From: CALFBG01 sp045110315
GTDB lineage: Bacteria > Bacteroidota > Bacteroidia > Chitinophagales > Saprospiraceae
Length of the DNA: 62,536 nucleotides
Assembly: GCA_045110315.1 (NCBI GenBank)
Contig: JBGCFY010000075.1
Span: 1-62,536, forward strand
Reading direction: 5' to 3'
A program made the position numbers and the translations under genes. Under the pieces are notes generated by a model. That model worked only from the letters and a program-made list of their open reading frames with translations, was not told the DNA's origin and did no database searches. Positions 43,530-55,100 of this stretch are shown here, in pieces. Positions within the stretch are counted from its first letter, which is position 1. Each line of letters begins with the position of its first letter.

Positions 43530-45044
43530 TTAATATCCGGTATTTTGGCTCATGTTAGGAGCCGTTAATAATTCATTTTGTGGAACGGGAAGTAATTCAT
43601 GCTTTCCAGTTTGGAAATTTGAAATTTCATCTCCTGCTTTTCCCCATCGAATGAGATCTAGGTAACGATGTCCTTCGAATGCCAATTCTAATTGACGCTC
43701 ATTTACGATAGCATTGAATAAATCATTTCCAGAAGCCGTAACATCATCTAATCCTGCTCTTAAACGAACTTTGTTCAACTCTGTTCTTGCAGAACCGTCG
43801 TCTCCTGATTTGTGGTGAGCTTCCGCAGCCATTAATAATACGTCAGCATAGCGAATTAATCTCCAGTTGGTACCGTAGTTTAATTGAAAAACGCCGTCGC
43901 TTCCTTCTGTGCTGTAAGAACCATATTTTCTTCTGATATAACCTTCGTAGTCAAAAGTAGTTGGATCAGAAACGGTTCCACCGCCTGCGATGTATTCTTC
44001 TTCAGACATTAAAGTTTCTTTTCTCCGTACTTCGTCTCCAGCAGCAATGAAAGCATTCCATAATTTGGGAGAAGGATAGTTGAATCCCCAGCCATTGTTG
44101 AGTGAGTCAACACCACTGAAAACTCCTTCTCTTGCGCCCATTAATTGAATATGAACGTTAGATTCTGCGGAAGCACCCCAAGGATAACCGTTTGCGCCCC
44201 AATCATAACCCGCAGTAGTAATGTATACGACTTCAAAAACAGACTCCATTCCAAGCTCACCATCTTCAGAAAATACTTTGGCGAAATCTGGCTCTAAGTC
44301 ATATTCCATAGATTGAATCAAATTGTCTAAAACAATCGCTGCATCGCCGTATTTTTCTTGGTACAAAAGTATTTTTCCTAACAAAGCCTGAGCAGTACCT
44401 TTTGATACTCTAAACTTATCTGAAGCACTATAAGCACTCTTTACTGGAAGTGCTGCAATCGCATCCGATAAATCTTTTTCAATCTGGCTATACACTTGTG
44501 CTTTTGCCGTTCTAGATTGATTGTATTCACTTGGTGCTAGTTCTTTTAAAATCAAAGGCACGTCACCAAACAAAGTAACTAATTCTGAGTAGTAGTAGGC
44601 TCTTAATCCTTTAGCTTCCGCAACAACTCTTTTCTTCAAGTCAGAGTCTCCTTCAACATTATTGATGACTAAGTTACAACGATAGATACCATAATAGTTT
44701 ACCGCCCAAGTAGCTTCTATCGGTGCATTGGTAGCATCGAAAGTAAAACGATCTAAAGCGACGTAGTTTGGTTGGTCACCTGCGTTGGCGCCTCCTGCTT
44801 GTCCTTCGTCAGAAGGAAGTGTTTTTACCATGTAAGGACTAGACCAACCCGATCCCCAAACATTTTGGTGCCACTGCAAGATATCATAAGCAGCGAGTAC
44901 CGCCTGATCTGCATCTTCGTCCGTAGCGTAAAATTCTTCAATAGATAATTGGTTGTTTACTTCTACATTCAGAAAATCAGAACATGCATAGACGCTCGTC
45001 ACGAGTAGCACGGCGCCAAAGAATTTTAATATTGAATTTTTCAT
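43530..45044 (-). CDS. SusD/RagB-family glycan-binding lipoprotein
   Basis: A 504-residue predicted lipoprotein (lipobox V-Y-A-C, Cys about 21). The N-terminal SusD-like segment has F-Y-A-T-D-E-D-A-D-Q-A-V, with TPR-like helices and the RagB/SusD C-terminal domain (N-W-R-L-I-R-Y-A-D-V-L-L-M-A-A-E-A; E-R-Q-L-E-L-A-F-E-G-H-R-Y-L-D-L-I-R-W). It forms the lid of the SusC transporter encoded 99 nt upstream. The ligand is probably a beta-linked glycan, inferred from the GH1 gene across the divergent region. Confidence 0.95.
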   Translation of the reverse strand: MKNSILKFFGAVLLVTSVYACSDFLNVEVNNQLSIEEFYATDEDADQAVLAAYDILQWHQNVWGSGWSSPYMVKTLPSDEGQAGGANAGDQPNYVALDRFTFDATNAPIEATWAVNYYGIYRCNLVINNVEGDSDLKKRVVAEAKGLRAYYYSELVTLFGDVPLILKELAPSEYNQSRTAKAQVYSQIEKDLSDAIAALPVKSAYSASDKFRVSKGTAQALLGKILLYQEKYGDAAIVLDNLIQSMEYDLEPDFAKVFSEDGELGMESVFEVVYITTAGYDWGANGYPWGASAESNVHIQLMGAREGVFSGVDSLNNGWGFNYPSPKLWNAFIAAGDEVRRKETLMSEEEYIAGGGTVSDPTTFDYEGYIRRKYGSYSTEGSDGVFQLNYGTNWRLIRYADVLLMAAEAHHKSGDDGSARTELNKVRLRAGLDDVTASGNDLFNAIVNERQLELAFEGHRYLDLIRWGKAGDEISNFQTGKHELLPVPQNELLTAPNMSQNTGY

Positions 45045-45143
45045 GTGTATAAAATTTTTTCTGTTGGCTTAAGTTTCGGATACTTCGAAAGCAGTTCGTA
45101 ACATCCTAAACCTAAGAAAAACGATATAATGAATTTTAAGGAA

Positions 45144-48100
45144 TTACAACGAAATAGAAAGACCAAATAGAATCTTAGCAGGCAATGGATATACCCCACG
45201 ATCAATTCCAATACTTTGATCATTGTTACTACCCGTTTCAGGGTCTAAACCTTTGTAATTTGTAAAAGTAGCGATATCTTCTAAAGAAACGTATACTCTT
45301 CCTTGTCGTGCAAATGTCAATAACTTAGAAGAGAAATTATAGCCAAGCTGGATTTGCTTAATTCTTGCATAAGAACCATCAAATACCATATAGTCACTGT
45401 TGTAAGCTAGGGCATTATCTCCGTTAGCACGGAAAAAATCGTTATTGCCACTGCCTTCTGTCCATCGGTCCGTGTAGAAAAAATCAGGCTTGTTTGACGT
45501 CGCTCGATCCGTTCGGTTGTATCCTAAAAGAATGTCATTACCGGATACGCCTTGAATAAAGAAAGTAAAATCAAAACCTTTATAATCTAAACCTAATCTC
45601 AATCCGTAAAGTGCGTCAGGATGCGGACTACCAATAAACGTTTGATCGTCCGGTGTAATCGTATTATCCTCATTGGTGTCAATTACTCTAGGATCACCTG
45701 CTTGGACGGTAGGATTACCATCGGTATCCAATAATCCAAATTGATTGGCGTAAGCCGCTGCTTCCGCTTCGCTTTGTAAAATACCATCCGTTTTGTATCC
45801 TCTAAAATACCAAGCTGGTAAACCTTGTTCGAAAGCCGTTGCTGTCCAACCTACACCAACTTGTGTACCACCCGCAAAGTCAAGATTTTCATCTAAAGCA
45901 GTTACTTCATTCGTTAGCTTCGTAAAATTAGCTGCAATATCATAGCCAAATTCTCCAATTCTGTTTCGATAGGCAACTTCAATTTCAAAACCACGGTTAG
46001 AAATATCTCCGAGGTTAACTGTTGGTGCAGCATTTCCTACGAAAGAAGGAATGATACCTGTAATTAACAAATCTTTTGTCTTTTTGTTGAAATAATCGAA
46101 GGTTACGCTTAAGCGATCTTCAAAGAAGCCCAAATCTAATCCAATATCAATCTGCTCACTAGTTTCCCAAGTTAATTCTGGGTTAGAAAGAATAGTTGGA
46201 CTTGCAGTTACTTGTAAGTTTCCGTCGGCATCAGGATAGGCACCACCAAAACCGATGGCAGAACGCCAAGCACCAGGAGAAAGGTTCGATAAACTACCGT
46301 TTTGTCCCCAACTTACTCTAAGCTTAGCAAAGTTAAATACTTTGCTGGTAGGGAAAAAGTCTTCTTTAGACATTACCCATCCTGTAGAAACAGACGGAAA
46401 TGTTCCCCATTGTTGACCGTCCGCTAAAAGTGAAGACCCGTCTCTTCTCAAGGTTACACTTAATAAGTACTTATCTGCAAAGTCGTAAGAAATTCTTCCG
46501 AAAACAGAAGATAAAGTATTCTGTGCTGCACCACCACCGGCAGTTGTAAATTCAACACCGGGTTGTACTGAGTTTAAAAATCCAAAAGCATCATTTTCTT
46601 TAATTAAGCCCGTACCAGAAGCATTGACAAAAATAACGTCGTTGCTAAAAAGAGAGGTTCCTACTAATCCAGAAATAGTGTGCTTGCCAAAGTCTTTTTC
46701 ATAGGTAACATAATTTTCCCACTGCCATCGAGTAGAACGGAATTGATTTTGAATGACCGTTGCGGCATTGCTTTGTCGCGTACCAGTGAAGTAAAAAGAA
46801 GGAGTCCAAAGGTGGAAATTACCAAAATCATTATCTACTCCAAAACGAGTCGTAACTTTCAAACCGTCGATGATTTGAGCTTCCGCAAAAACAGAACCGA
46901 TGATTCGATCATTGGTTGAGCCTTGTCCATTATCTAAAGTAAGTGCTGCAATTGGATTAAAAATTTCTCCCGCAACAAACTCTGACAAACCGTAAAGATT
47001 ATTGTTATCATCTCTTAGTAAATCCGCACCACTAGCAGCTAAGTCTTGTACAAACTGTGGTGTTTCTCCCGAATAAGTAACGGGTGTATTAGGGTCCATT
47101 AGAATTGAATTGGAAAGAATACCACCAAACTCATTGTCTTCAGAGATTCCTTTTCGTTGGCTGTGGGCATAGTTAATTCTAGCACCTAACTTCAGCCAGG
47201 GCTTTACTTGGTTGGTAATGTTAGCTCGAATACTATATCGTTTGAAGTTATCTCGATCACCAACTACGATACCGTTTTGGTTGAAAAAGGAACCATTAAG
47301 AAAATAGCTGAGTTTTTCGTCTCCTCCTTCAAAAGAAAGGGCGTGTCTTTGTAAGGTTGCAGATTCGAACACTTCATCCAACCAATCGGTGTTATTGGTG
47401 ACGTCCTCCGGTGTTCGACCTCCGATTCCTGCTTCTACCATATATTCTGCGTGTTGATCCGCAGACATTAAATCTAAGTTTCCATTATATCTTTGTGTAC
47501 CATACTGAGCAGAATAGGTAAAACCTGCATTTTTGGAACCTCCCGTCTTAGTTGTGACAATCACAACACCATTTCCACCTTCTGATCCGTAGATCGCAGC
47601 GGAAGCAGCATCTTTCAAAACTTCCATAGATTCAATTTCTTCGGCAGTAATAAAGGAAATATCTCGTGTTCGCATACCATCTACGATATACAACGGATCT
47701 GCATTTCCATTAGAACCTGTACCTCTTACTCTTACTTTAAAGCCTGCTCCCGGTGATCCCGAAGTTGGTAAAATAGAGATTCCGGCCACTCTTCCTTGGA
47801 TGGCAGACTGTACTTGTCCTGCGGATAAATTTTGGATTTCATCCATTTTAATACTAGAAATTGCTCCTGTAACCACACTTTTCTTTTGTCGACCATATCC
47901 AACGACAACGACTTCTTCTAAGATTTCAGTGTCGGAAGCTAGCACTACATCTAGACTACTTTTTCCAGTAATGTCAATTTCTTGAGAGACATATCCCGTG
48001 TAGGAGAATACTAAAATATTAACTCCTGAAGGAACATTGATTCGATAGGTACCATCTGGTTCGGATGCTGTTCCAATACCGGTTCCTTGGGCTAGAATAG

Positions 48101-48239
48101 ATACCCCGATTAATTCCACGCCTTCTTCGTCCACGATCTTACCAGTAATCGTTTGTTGTGCGGTTAATTGCACGGATAAAAAGAGTAGAATGAGTAAGCC
48201 CAGAAAACGACTTGTACCCATTAGTAAAGACTTGATCAT
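45144..48239 (-). CDS. SusC/RagA-family TonB-linked outer-membrane transporter
   Basis: A 1031-residue receptor with a signal peptide (ends L-T-A-Q, about 28), a carboxypeptidase-regulatory-like domain (about 30-110), the E-E-V-V-V-V-G-Y-G TonB-box-like motif and the plug (A-I-Q-G-R-V-A-G-I, about 143-151, and V-R-G-T-G-S-N-G-N). The barrel and C-terminal I-L-F-G-L-S-I-S-L follow. With SusD it imports oligosaccharides across the outer membrane. It is divergent from the symporter gene, with 262 nt between. It is the first gene of the minus operon. Confidence 0.95.
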   Translation of the reverse strand: MIKSLLMGTSRFLGLLILLFLSVQLTAQQTITGKIVDEEGVELIGVSILAQGTGIGTASEPDGTYRINVPSGVNILVFSYTGYVSQEIDITGKSSLDVVLASDTEILEEVVVVGYGRQKKSVVTGAISSIKMDEIQNLSAGQVQSAIQGRVAGISILPTSGSPGAGFKVRVRGTGSNGNADPLYIVDGMRTRDISFITAEEIESMEVLKDAASAAIYGSEGGNGVVIVTTKTGGSKNAGFTYSAQYGTQRYNGNLDLMSADQHAEYMVEAGIGGRTPEDVTNNTDWLDEVFESATLQRHALSFEGGDEKLSYFLNGSFFNQNGIVVGDRDNFKRYSIRANITNQVKPWLKLGARINYAHSQRKGISEDNEFGGILSNSILMDPNTPVTYSGETPQFVQDLAASGADLLRDDNNNLYGLSEFVAGEIFNPIAALTLDNGQGSTNDRIIGSVFAEAQIIDGLKVTTRFGVDNDFGNFHLWTPSFYFTGTRQSNAATVIQNQFRSTRWQWENYVTYEKDFGKHTISGLVGTSLFSNDVIFVNASGTGLIKENDAFGFLNSVQPGVEFTTAGGGAAQNTLSSVFGRISYDFADKYLLSVTLRRDGSSLLADGQQWGTFPSVSTGWVMSKEDFFPTSKVFNFAKLRVSWGQNGSLSNLSPGAWRSAIGFGGAYPDADGNLQVTASPTILSNPELTWETSEQIDIGLDLGFFEDRLSVTFDYFNKKTKDLLITGIIPSFVGNAAPTVNLGDISNRGFEIEVAYRNRIGEFGYDIAANFTKLTNEVTALDENLDFAGGTQVGVGWTATAFEQGLPAWYFRGYKTDGILQSEAEAAAYANQFGLLDTDGNPTVQAGDPRVIDTNEDNTITPDDQTFIGSPHPDALYGLRLGLDYKGFDFTFFIQGVSGNDILLGYNRTDRATSNKPDFFYTDRWTEGSGNNDFFRANGDNALAYNSDYMVFDGSYARIKQIQLGYNFSSKLLTFARQGRVYVSLEDIATFTNYKGLDPETGSNNDQSIGIDRGVYPLPAKILFGLSISL

Positions 48240-48501
48240 ATGTTTTGCATTTAAAATTTAATGAATTTTTTACAGTAGTAAAATTATGGTGAGCTAGCTA
48301 AAAGGAAGGATGGCATTTGTTCCAAACTAGGAAGGTAAATGATTCATTATTAGGAAACGCCAAAAAAAAGCGGGTAAAATTGTCGATTTTTAAGATTTAA
48401 TTCCAAAAAATGGGTATTTGCAAGTTTTTATTTCGAAACCCTCAATAGGGTATTTTAAATCCATTACCGTTAAATAAGACCTATAATCAAAAAAAGTACG
48501 G

Positions 48502-50331
48502 ATGAAACTCAACGCTATAGACATTGGTATTATCATAGCTTATCTATTGATTACAGTACTAATCGGACTGCTACTCAAAAAGAAAGCAGAGGAAAATAAA
48601 AACACCTACCTGCTAGGTGGAAATAATATTCCTTGGTATCTATTAGGCTTATCCAACGCTTCAGGGATGTTTGATATCTCGGGGACAATGTGGTTGGTAA
48701 CACTACTATTTGTCTACGGATTAAAAAGTGCTTGGATTCCTTGGTTGTGGCCTGTTTTCAATCAGATTTTCTTAATGGTCTTTTTGTCAATGTGGCTAAG
48801 GCGCTCCAATGTGACGACGGGTGCGGAATGGATTAGTACTCGATTTGGTACCCATAAAAGTGCGCGACTCTCTCACGGAATTATTGTTCTTTTTGCCATT
48901 ATCATGGGACTGGGCTATTTAGCTTACGGTTTTATTGGTGTTGGTAAATTTATTGAAATCTTTTTGCCTTGGGAGTTGATGGCGGATTTTGTTCCCTTTA
49001 CCGTAGAAGCGGCTTACGTTCCTCATTTTTACGGTATTATTTTGACTTGTTTCGCCGTTTTTTATTCCTTATTAGGGGGAATGATGAGTATCGTATGGAC
49101 TGATTTAATACAGTATATCTTGATGGCAATTTCCAGTATTGTGATTGCCGTTCTGGCAATGAATGCCGTGACTTCGCAAGAATTTTTGGTGCCAGATGGT
49201 TGGCTGACGCCTTTTTTTGGGATGCATTTAGAGATTGACTGGAGTAATATTGTAGCGGAAGCCAATCAAAAAATCGAAAGTGACGGCTTTGGTCTATTTG
49301 GAATCTTTTTTATGATGATGGTTTTCAAAGGGGTTCTGGTAAGTCTAGCGGGACCTGCTCCAACGTACGATATGCAGAAAATTCTTTCTACTCGTTCTCC
49401 GAGAGAAGCAGCCTTAATGAGTGGCTTCGTAAGTTTTATCTTAATGCCCATTCGGTATTTAATGATTGCAGGGTTTGGAGTATTGGCAATTGTATATTAT
49501 AATAAATTAGACTTGATTGTAGGTGGTGAAATTGATTTCGAACAAATTCTTCCCTCGGCAATCAATGAGTTTGTCCCCGTTGGTTTCTTAGGTTTACTAT
49601 TAGCAGGTTTACTCGCTGCTTTTATGTCAACCTTTGCCGGTACTTTAAATGCGACACAAGCATATATCGTCAATGATATTTATTTAAAATACATCAAACC
49701 AGAAGCTAAAAACACGGAAATCAGAACGATCAACTACGTTGCAGGACTGACAATGGTTGTCATTAGCATTCTTTTAGGATTTTATGCAAGTGATGTTAAT
49801 GATATTCTACAATGGATTGTTTCGGGATTATACGGGAGCTACGTGGCGGCAAATGTGCTAAAATGGTATTGGTGGCGATTCAATGGAAATGGTTTTTTCT
49901 GGGGAATGGTTGGTGGATTAGTGCCTGCCTTATCCTTTAGATTTATATTTGATAACGTCTTGGATTTATACACCTTTCCGTTAATGTTGCTACTCGCAGT
50001 TATTGGTTGTATCGTTGGTACTTATACTGCGCCTCCCGTAGAAGAAGAAGTACTAAAAAAATTCTATAAAACGGTGAAACCATGGGGATTCTGGAAGCCG
50101 ATTCATGACAAAGTAGTCGCAGAAGATCCTAACTTTGAACGCAATACTCATTTCAAAAGAGATATGTTTAACGTAGTCGTCGGTGTCATTTGGCAAACTT
50201 CGTTAGTCATTTTTCCGATTTACTTGGTGTTACTCGAAACAGTGCCTCTTTTTATTGCTTTGGGTGTTGCCTTTGTTTGTACGCTGATCTTGAAAAAAAC
50301 ATGGTACGATCAATTACCTAAAACAATATAA
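48502..50331 (+). CDS. Sodium:solute symporter (SSS family)
   Basis: A 609-residue inner-membrane symporter with about 14 helices. The N-terminal helix (D-I-G-I-I-I-A-Y-L-L-I-T-V-L-I-G) and G-G-N-N-I-P-W motif are typical of the SSS sugar-transporter branch. The core S-L-L-G-G-M-M-S-I-V-W-T-D stretch fits the family. It would import the sugar released by the GH1 enzyme using a sodium gradient. Its stop is 2 nt before the GH1 start, so the two are co-translated. Confidence 0.93.
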   Translation: MKLNAIDIGIIIAYLLITVLIGLLLKKKAEENKNTYLLGGNNIPWYLLGLSNASGMFDISGTMWLVTLLFVYGLKSAWIPWLWPVFNQIFLMVFLSMWLRRSNVTTGAEWISTRFGTHKSARLSHGIIVLFAIIMGLGYLAYGFIGVGKFIEIFLPWELMADFVPFTVEAAYVPHFYGIILTCFAVFYSLLGGMMSIVWTDLIQYILMAISSIVIAVLAMNAVTSQEFLVPDGWLTPFFGMHLEIDWSNIVAEANQKIESDGFGLFGIFFMMMVFKGVLVSLAGPAPTYDMQKILSTRSPREAALMSGFVSFILMPIRYLMIAGFGVLAIVYYNKLDLIVGGEIDFEQILPSAINEFVPVGFLGLLLAGLLAAFMSTFAGTLNATQAYIVNDIYLKYIKPEAKNTEIRTINYVAGLTMVVISILLGFYASDVNDILQWIVSGLYGSYVAANVLKWYWWRFNGNGFFWGMVGGLVPALSFRFIFDNVLDLYTFPLMLLLAVIGCIVGTYTAPPVEEEVLKKFYKTVKPWGFWKPIHDKVVAEDPNFERNTHFKRDMFNVVVGVIWQTSLVIFPIYLVLLETVPLFIALGVAFVCTLILKKTWYDQLPKTI

Positions 50332-50333
50332 AT

Positions 50334-51713
50334 ATGATACAGTTTCCAAAAGGTTTTGTGTGGGGCTCCGCAACGTCTTCTTATCAAATAGAAGGCGCTT
50401 GGAATAAAGATGGAAAGGGACCTTCTATCTGGGATGCTTTTTGTCAAATTCCGGGCAAAGTACATGCAGGAGATACGGGGAATTTGGCTTGTGACCATTA
50501 TCATAAATTGGAAGAAGATATCGCGTTGATGAAAGCAATGGGTTTAAAAGCGTATCGCTTTTCGATCGCATGGGCTAGAATTTTACCGAAAGGGAAAGGG
50601 GAAATTAATCTAGCGGGCATTCAGTTTTATCAAAACTTAATTGACCAGTTACTGGCACAAGGTATTGAACCTTGGGTGACGCTTTATCATTGGGATTTGC
50701 CCTTGGCCTTACAGTTCGAAGATGATGGCTGGTTGGGCGAAGCGACAGTTGATCACTTTGCAAACTATGCCGTTATTTGTTTTGAATACTTCGGAGATCG
50801 AGTCAAAAACTGGATTACGATCAACGAAGCTTGGGTCGTCGCCATGTTAGGGTACGGACAAGGTGTTTTTGCACCGGGAAGAATTTCTAATTCAGAACCC
50901 TATCTTGCTGGACATAATTTATTAAAGGCACACGCTAAAGCAGTCAATATCTATCGGCAAAAATACGAGCCAGTGCAAAAAGGGCGTATTGGAATTACAA
51001 ATAATTGCGATTGGCGAGAACCACTGACCGACACACCGAAAGATAAAGCTGCCGCAGAACGAGCCTTGGAGTTTTTTCTAGGATGGTTTGCTGATCCAAT
51101 CTATAAAGGAACTTATCCAGAAACGATGATTGAGCGCGTAGGAGATCGACTACCTAACTTTACTCCCGCAGAGCTCGAATTGCTCAAAGGCTCCTCCGAT
51201 TTTTTTGGATTGAACCATTACACAACGATGTACGCAGCAGATGCGGACGGAAAAACAATGGCTGCGAGTGTTTATGGAAATGGTGGTTTATCGGAAGATC
51301 AAAACGTTAACTTATCGGTTGATCCTAGTTGGGAACAAACGGCAATGCAGTGGAGCATTGTTCCTTGGGGCTGTAGTAAATTATTAACGTGGATTGATGC
51401 TCGCTACGATCGTCCCGAAATTGTAATTACTGAAAATGGTGGCGCTTTCAATGATGTATTCGTGCAAGGCAAGGTGGATGATCCCCAGCGAATTAAATAT
51501 TATCAAACTTATTTGGAGGAATGTTACAAAGTAACGAAAAAAGGAGTAAATTTAAGTGCATATTTTGCATGGTCTTTGATGGACAACTTTGAATGGGCAT
51601 CTGGTTATGACAAACGTTTTGGACTTCATTACGTTGACTTTGATACCTTAGAACGAACGCCCAAGTCTTCTGCGCAGTGGTTGACAAACGTGATCAAAAA
51701 CAATGGTTTCTAG
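50334..51713 (+). CDS. Glycoside hydrolase family 1 beta-glycosidase
   Basis: A 459-residue GH1 enzyme without a signal peptide, so cytoplasmic. N-terminal F-V-W-G-S-A-T-S-S-Y-Q-I-E-G-A is the family signature. The acid/base Glu is in T-I-N-E-A-W (about 165; the usual motif is N-E-P) and the nucleophile Glu in I-T-E-N-G-G (about 367). Y-H-W-D-L-P and W-S-L-M-D-N-F-E-W also fit. It would release glucose or a related sugar from beta-linked disaccharides brought in by the symporter. A 394-nt spacer follows. Confidence 0.95.
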   Translation: MIQFPKGFVWGSATSSYQIEGAWNKDGKGPSIWDAFCQIPGKVHAGDTGNLACDHYHKLEEDIALMKAMGLKAYRFSIAWARILPKGKGEINLAGIQFYQNLIDQLLAQGIEPWVTLYHWDLPLALQFEDDGWLGEATVDHFANYAVICFEYFGDRVKNWITINEAWVVAMLGYGQGVFAPGRISNSEPYLAGHNLLKAHAKAVNIYRQKYEPVQKGRIGITNNCDWREPLTDTPKDKAAAERALEFFLGWFADPIYKGTYPETMIERVGDRLPNFTPAELELLKGSSDFFGLNHYTTMYAADADGKTMAASVYGNGGLSEDQNVNLSVDPSWEQTAMQWSIVPWGCSKLLTWIDARYDRPEIVITENGGAFNDVFVQGKVDDPQRIKYYQTYLEECYKVTKKGVNLSAYFAWSLMDNFEWASGYDKRFGLHYVDFDTLERTPKSSAQWLTNVIKNNGF

Positions 51714-52107
51714 GGCTAATAAAAGTTCTTATATCAGCATCATGGGAAAGTGCAAGTACATCTCACGCTAAACTTTATCTACTATTTTCAGTTGTTTATC
51801 AGACTAGAAGATTAACGCTTCTATGTTTAATAAATCAGATTTAGAATTTGCATTTTGACTTTGGATAAGTTGAATTGCATCGAACTATCGTAATCGAAAA
51901 TACCTGATGTCTGTTGCTGAACTAAATTCGTAACCGTAAACAATGGCTAGCGTTTCAAACAACTTCATCGTGACGATTTCAGTCTAACAAGGTTAGATAA
52001 AAAGACTTAAGTTTCCGCTACGGTTTTATAACTTCTTAGTTAAAATTTACTCCACGAAGGGCAAGTTTTATCATGTACTTATTTGATTTGCATAATATCT
52101 TTTAAAT
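51714..52107. other. Spacer before the hybrid regulator
   Basis: A 394-nt AT-rich spacer, no gene. It has one T-T-T-C-A-A-A-C-A-A-C-T-T-C copy (51953-51966). In frame with the regulator, a TAA at 52093 rules out an upstream ATG. Confidence 0.5.
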
Positions 52108-55100
52108 TTGAGAGAACAACTCCAACATATAAGCCTGTTTATCTTACTGATTTTATCAGTAGAAACTTATAGCCAATCGGCTAATAGCATCGTCTTTCAA
52201 AATATTTCAAAAGGCTTATCGCAAAATACAATAAGCTCATTTACACAAGACGATTACGGTTTTATTTGGATTGGTACACAGTATGGGTTAAATCGTTATG
52301 ACGGTATCAACTTTAAAGTATACGAAGATATTCATCACGATTCACTTTCTTTTCAAGGTAATACGATTGAATGTTTACTAACGGATCACAATGGGAAAAT
52401 CTGGATTGGTACTTATGGTGGTGGGGTGAATACTTACGATGTCGATAAAGATACCTTCACTCATTTTTCGGGAATATTTGGAAGTAAAGCTTATCATGAT
52501 GACTACGTTACCGTTTTGTATCAGGATAGAGATAGTATAATCTGGGTAGGCACAGAAAAAGGTGGCTTACTTGTTTACAATCCTAAGCTAGACCGCTATG
52601 CCCAATATACTAATCTCAAAAATAACAAAGGCATTCCTCCAACTTATATCACTGCAATTAGTGAAGATCATAGTGGAAATACTTGGGTGGGAACTTTTGG
52701 AGAAGGGTTATATTGTATTAACAAAGATACTGGTGTGATACAATACTTTGAGGTTAATAAAGACCGTAATTCTATTCCTAGTAATACTATTAGGAGTATG
52801 CACAATGGAAAATCGGGTAGGTTTTGGTTGGGCACCGATCAAGGCATTCGACAAGTATCGCGAGATGTAACTGGGCAAGTTACCTTTTCTTTTAATTATT
52901 CTATTGGAACTCCACTCTGGGAAATACTGAATACTTCGATTATTCTCTCCATCGTCGAACAAGGAGATATGCTCTGGGTTGGTACGGAAAATAGTGGTCT
53001 TTTGAGGGTAGATTTGCGCAGTGGAAAAATCGATATATTTAAACATAATCCACTAGATAATCAAAGCCTCACGAGCAATTCTATTTGGTCAATTTTTGAA
53101 GATAAAGATGGAATCTTATGGTTTGGTACTTTCTTGAAAGGGATGAGTAAACTGGATCCACTTGTACAAAAAATTCAACATGTGCGGCAAATGTCGGAAG
53201 GTAATCGAATGTACAGCTTCGAATTGGTTAGTGCCTTTGCAGAAGATAAAAATGGTAATCTCTGGGTGGGTTCTGACGGTGGTGGACTGAGCTATATCGA
53301 TCAAAAAAATAACACTTGGGAAGTTTATCAAAAAGCTGCAAAAAATAAAAAGTTGAGCAGTAATGAAGTCGTGGCAATTTTGCTAGATCGAGAAGAAAAT
53401 CTTTGGGTGGGAACTTGGAACGGTGGCTTGAACGTACGGTATCGAGGGGAAAGTGAATTTAAACAGATTCTCCACCAAGAGCAAGTCGAAAATACAATTT
53501 CAGGAAACGATATTTATGCAATCTTAGAAGACCAAAAAGGAAGAATTTGGACAATTGCATTTCGAGCAGGACTTGATGTTTATGACCCCGAAACCAAACA
53601 CTACGTTACCTTCAACACAACCACTGAAAACCGAAAAATAGTTAGCACCAAAATACGCACTATTGCCGATGATAACGAAGGGAGAATTTGGATCGGTGCC
53701 GAGGAAAGTGGTCTCCAAAGAATTACCATCAATGAGGATTTAGAAATTATTGATTCAAAAATTTTTCTTTCCGGCGAACAATCAGGTGATACGAAAGGAA
53801 TAATCATCAACGGCCTTTTCTTAGACTCTAAAGAAAGAATGTGGGCAGGAACATCCAGAGGACTTTTTTGTATTGATACGCAGACGGATTCTATTATTAC
53901 TTACACTAAAAAGAATGGTCTTTCTAGTAATATGATTTACGCTGTACAAGAAGATAGTTTTGGGAAAATATGGATGAGTACAAACGGAGAATTAAATGTA
54001 TTAGATCCTGACAGCAAAAGTATAAAAGTTTTTACCAATGCTGACGGATTACCTCAAGGTGGTTTTTATAAATCGTCTTCCTTCAAGGCTAAAAATGGAC
54101 AAATCTATTTCGGTGGAACGAGTGGATTTAGTACTTTTAATCCTGCCAACTTAGCAATTAATCCAGATCTCCCCGAAGTATACATTACGAAAGTTGACAT
54201 TTCCAACAAACAATATCCAAGTCCTGATGCCACAGATTCTAAAAGTGTTTTTAATGATCAAAAAATAGCTTTGCGCTACGATGAAAATGATTTTTCTTTT
54301 GAATTCGCTGCGATTAGTTATATCCAATCTTCAAAAAATAAATACCAATATCAATTAGAAAATTATGATGATCATTGGCGTTGGGTTGGAAACGATCGGA
54401 TTGCTCAGTACAGGAATGTACCTCCCGGGAAGTATATTTTTAAAGTCAAAGCGTCTAATAATGATGGTCTTTGGAACGAAGAAGGTGCTCAAGTTTTTAT
54501 CCATATTAAAAAACCTTGGTATGCAACAGGCTTGGCTTATCTAGTTTATTTGACAAGTTTTATCGCCTTGCTGATTTGGTCTAGAAGAAGTATTATTGCG
54601 CGGGAACGATTGCGGAGTGAGCTACAACTGGAACAAGTAGAATTGGCTAAGATGCAAGAGGTAAATCAATTGAAGGCACAATTTTTTGCTAATATTTCCC
54701 ACGAATTCAAAACACCGCTGACCTTGATCATGAGTCCGCTGCAAAACTTACAAAGTAAATCTGCGGTTAAGGAAGGAGAAAAGAAAATCTACAATATCAT
54801 GATGAGGAATGCCGAGCGGCTTCTTCGGTTAATTAGTCAAATTCTAGATTTATCTATGGTCGAATCGGGCTTTATGAAACTCCAAGCTTCAGAAGAAGAT
54901 ATCGGCAATTTCCTAAAGCAGGTAACGATTAATTTTAGTAATTACGCGGATAAGCAATTTATCAATTTTGAGATTAACATTCCTGACCAAGAGATACCGG
55001 TCTTTTTTGAAAAGGATAAAATTGAAAAAGTCTTTGTCAATATTTTATCTAATGCGTTTAAATTCACACCCAAATATGGTAGAGTAACGATCAACGTAGA

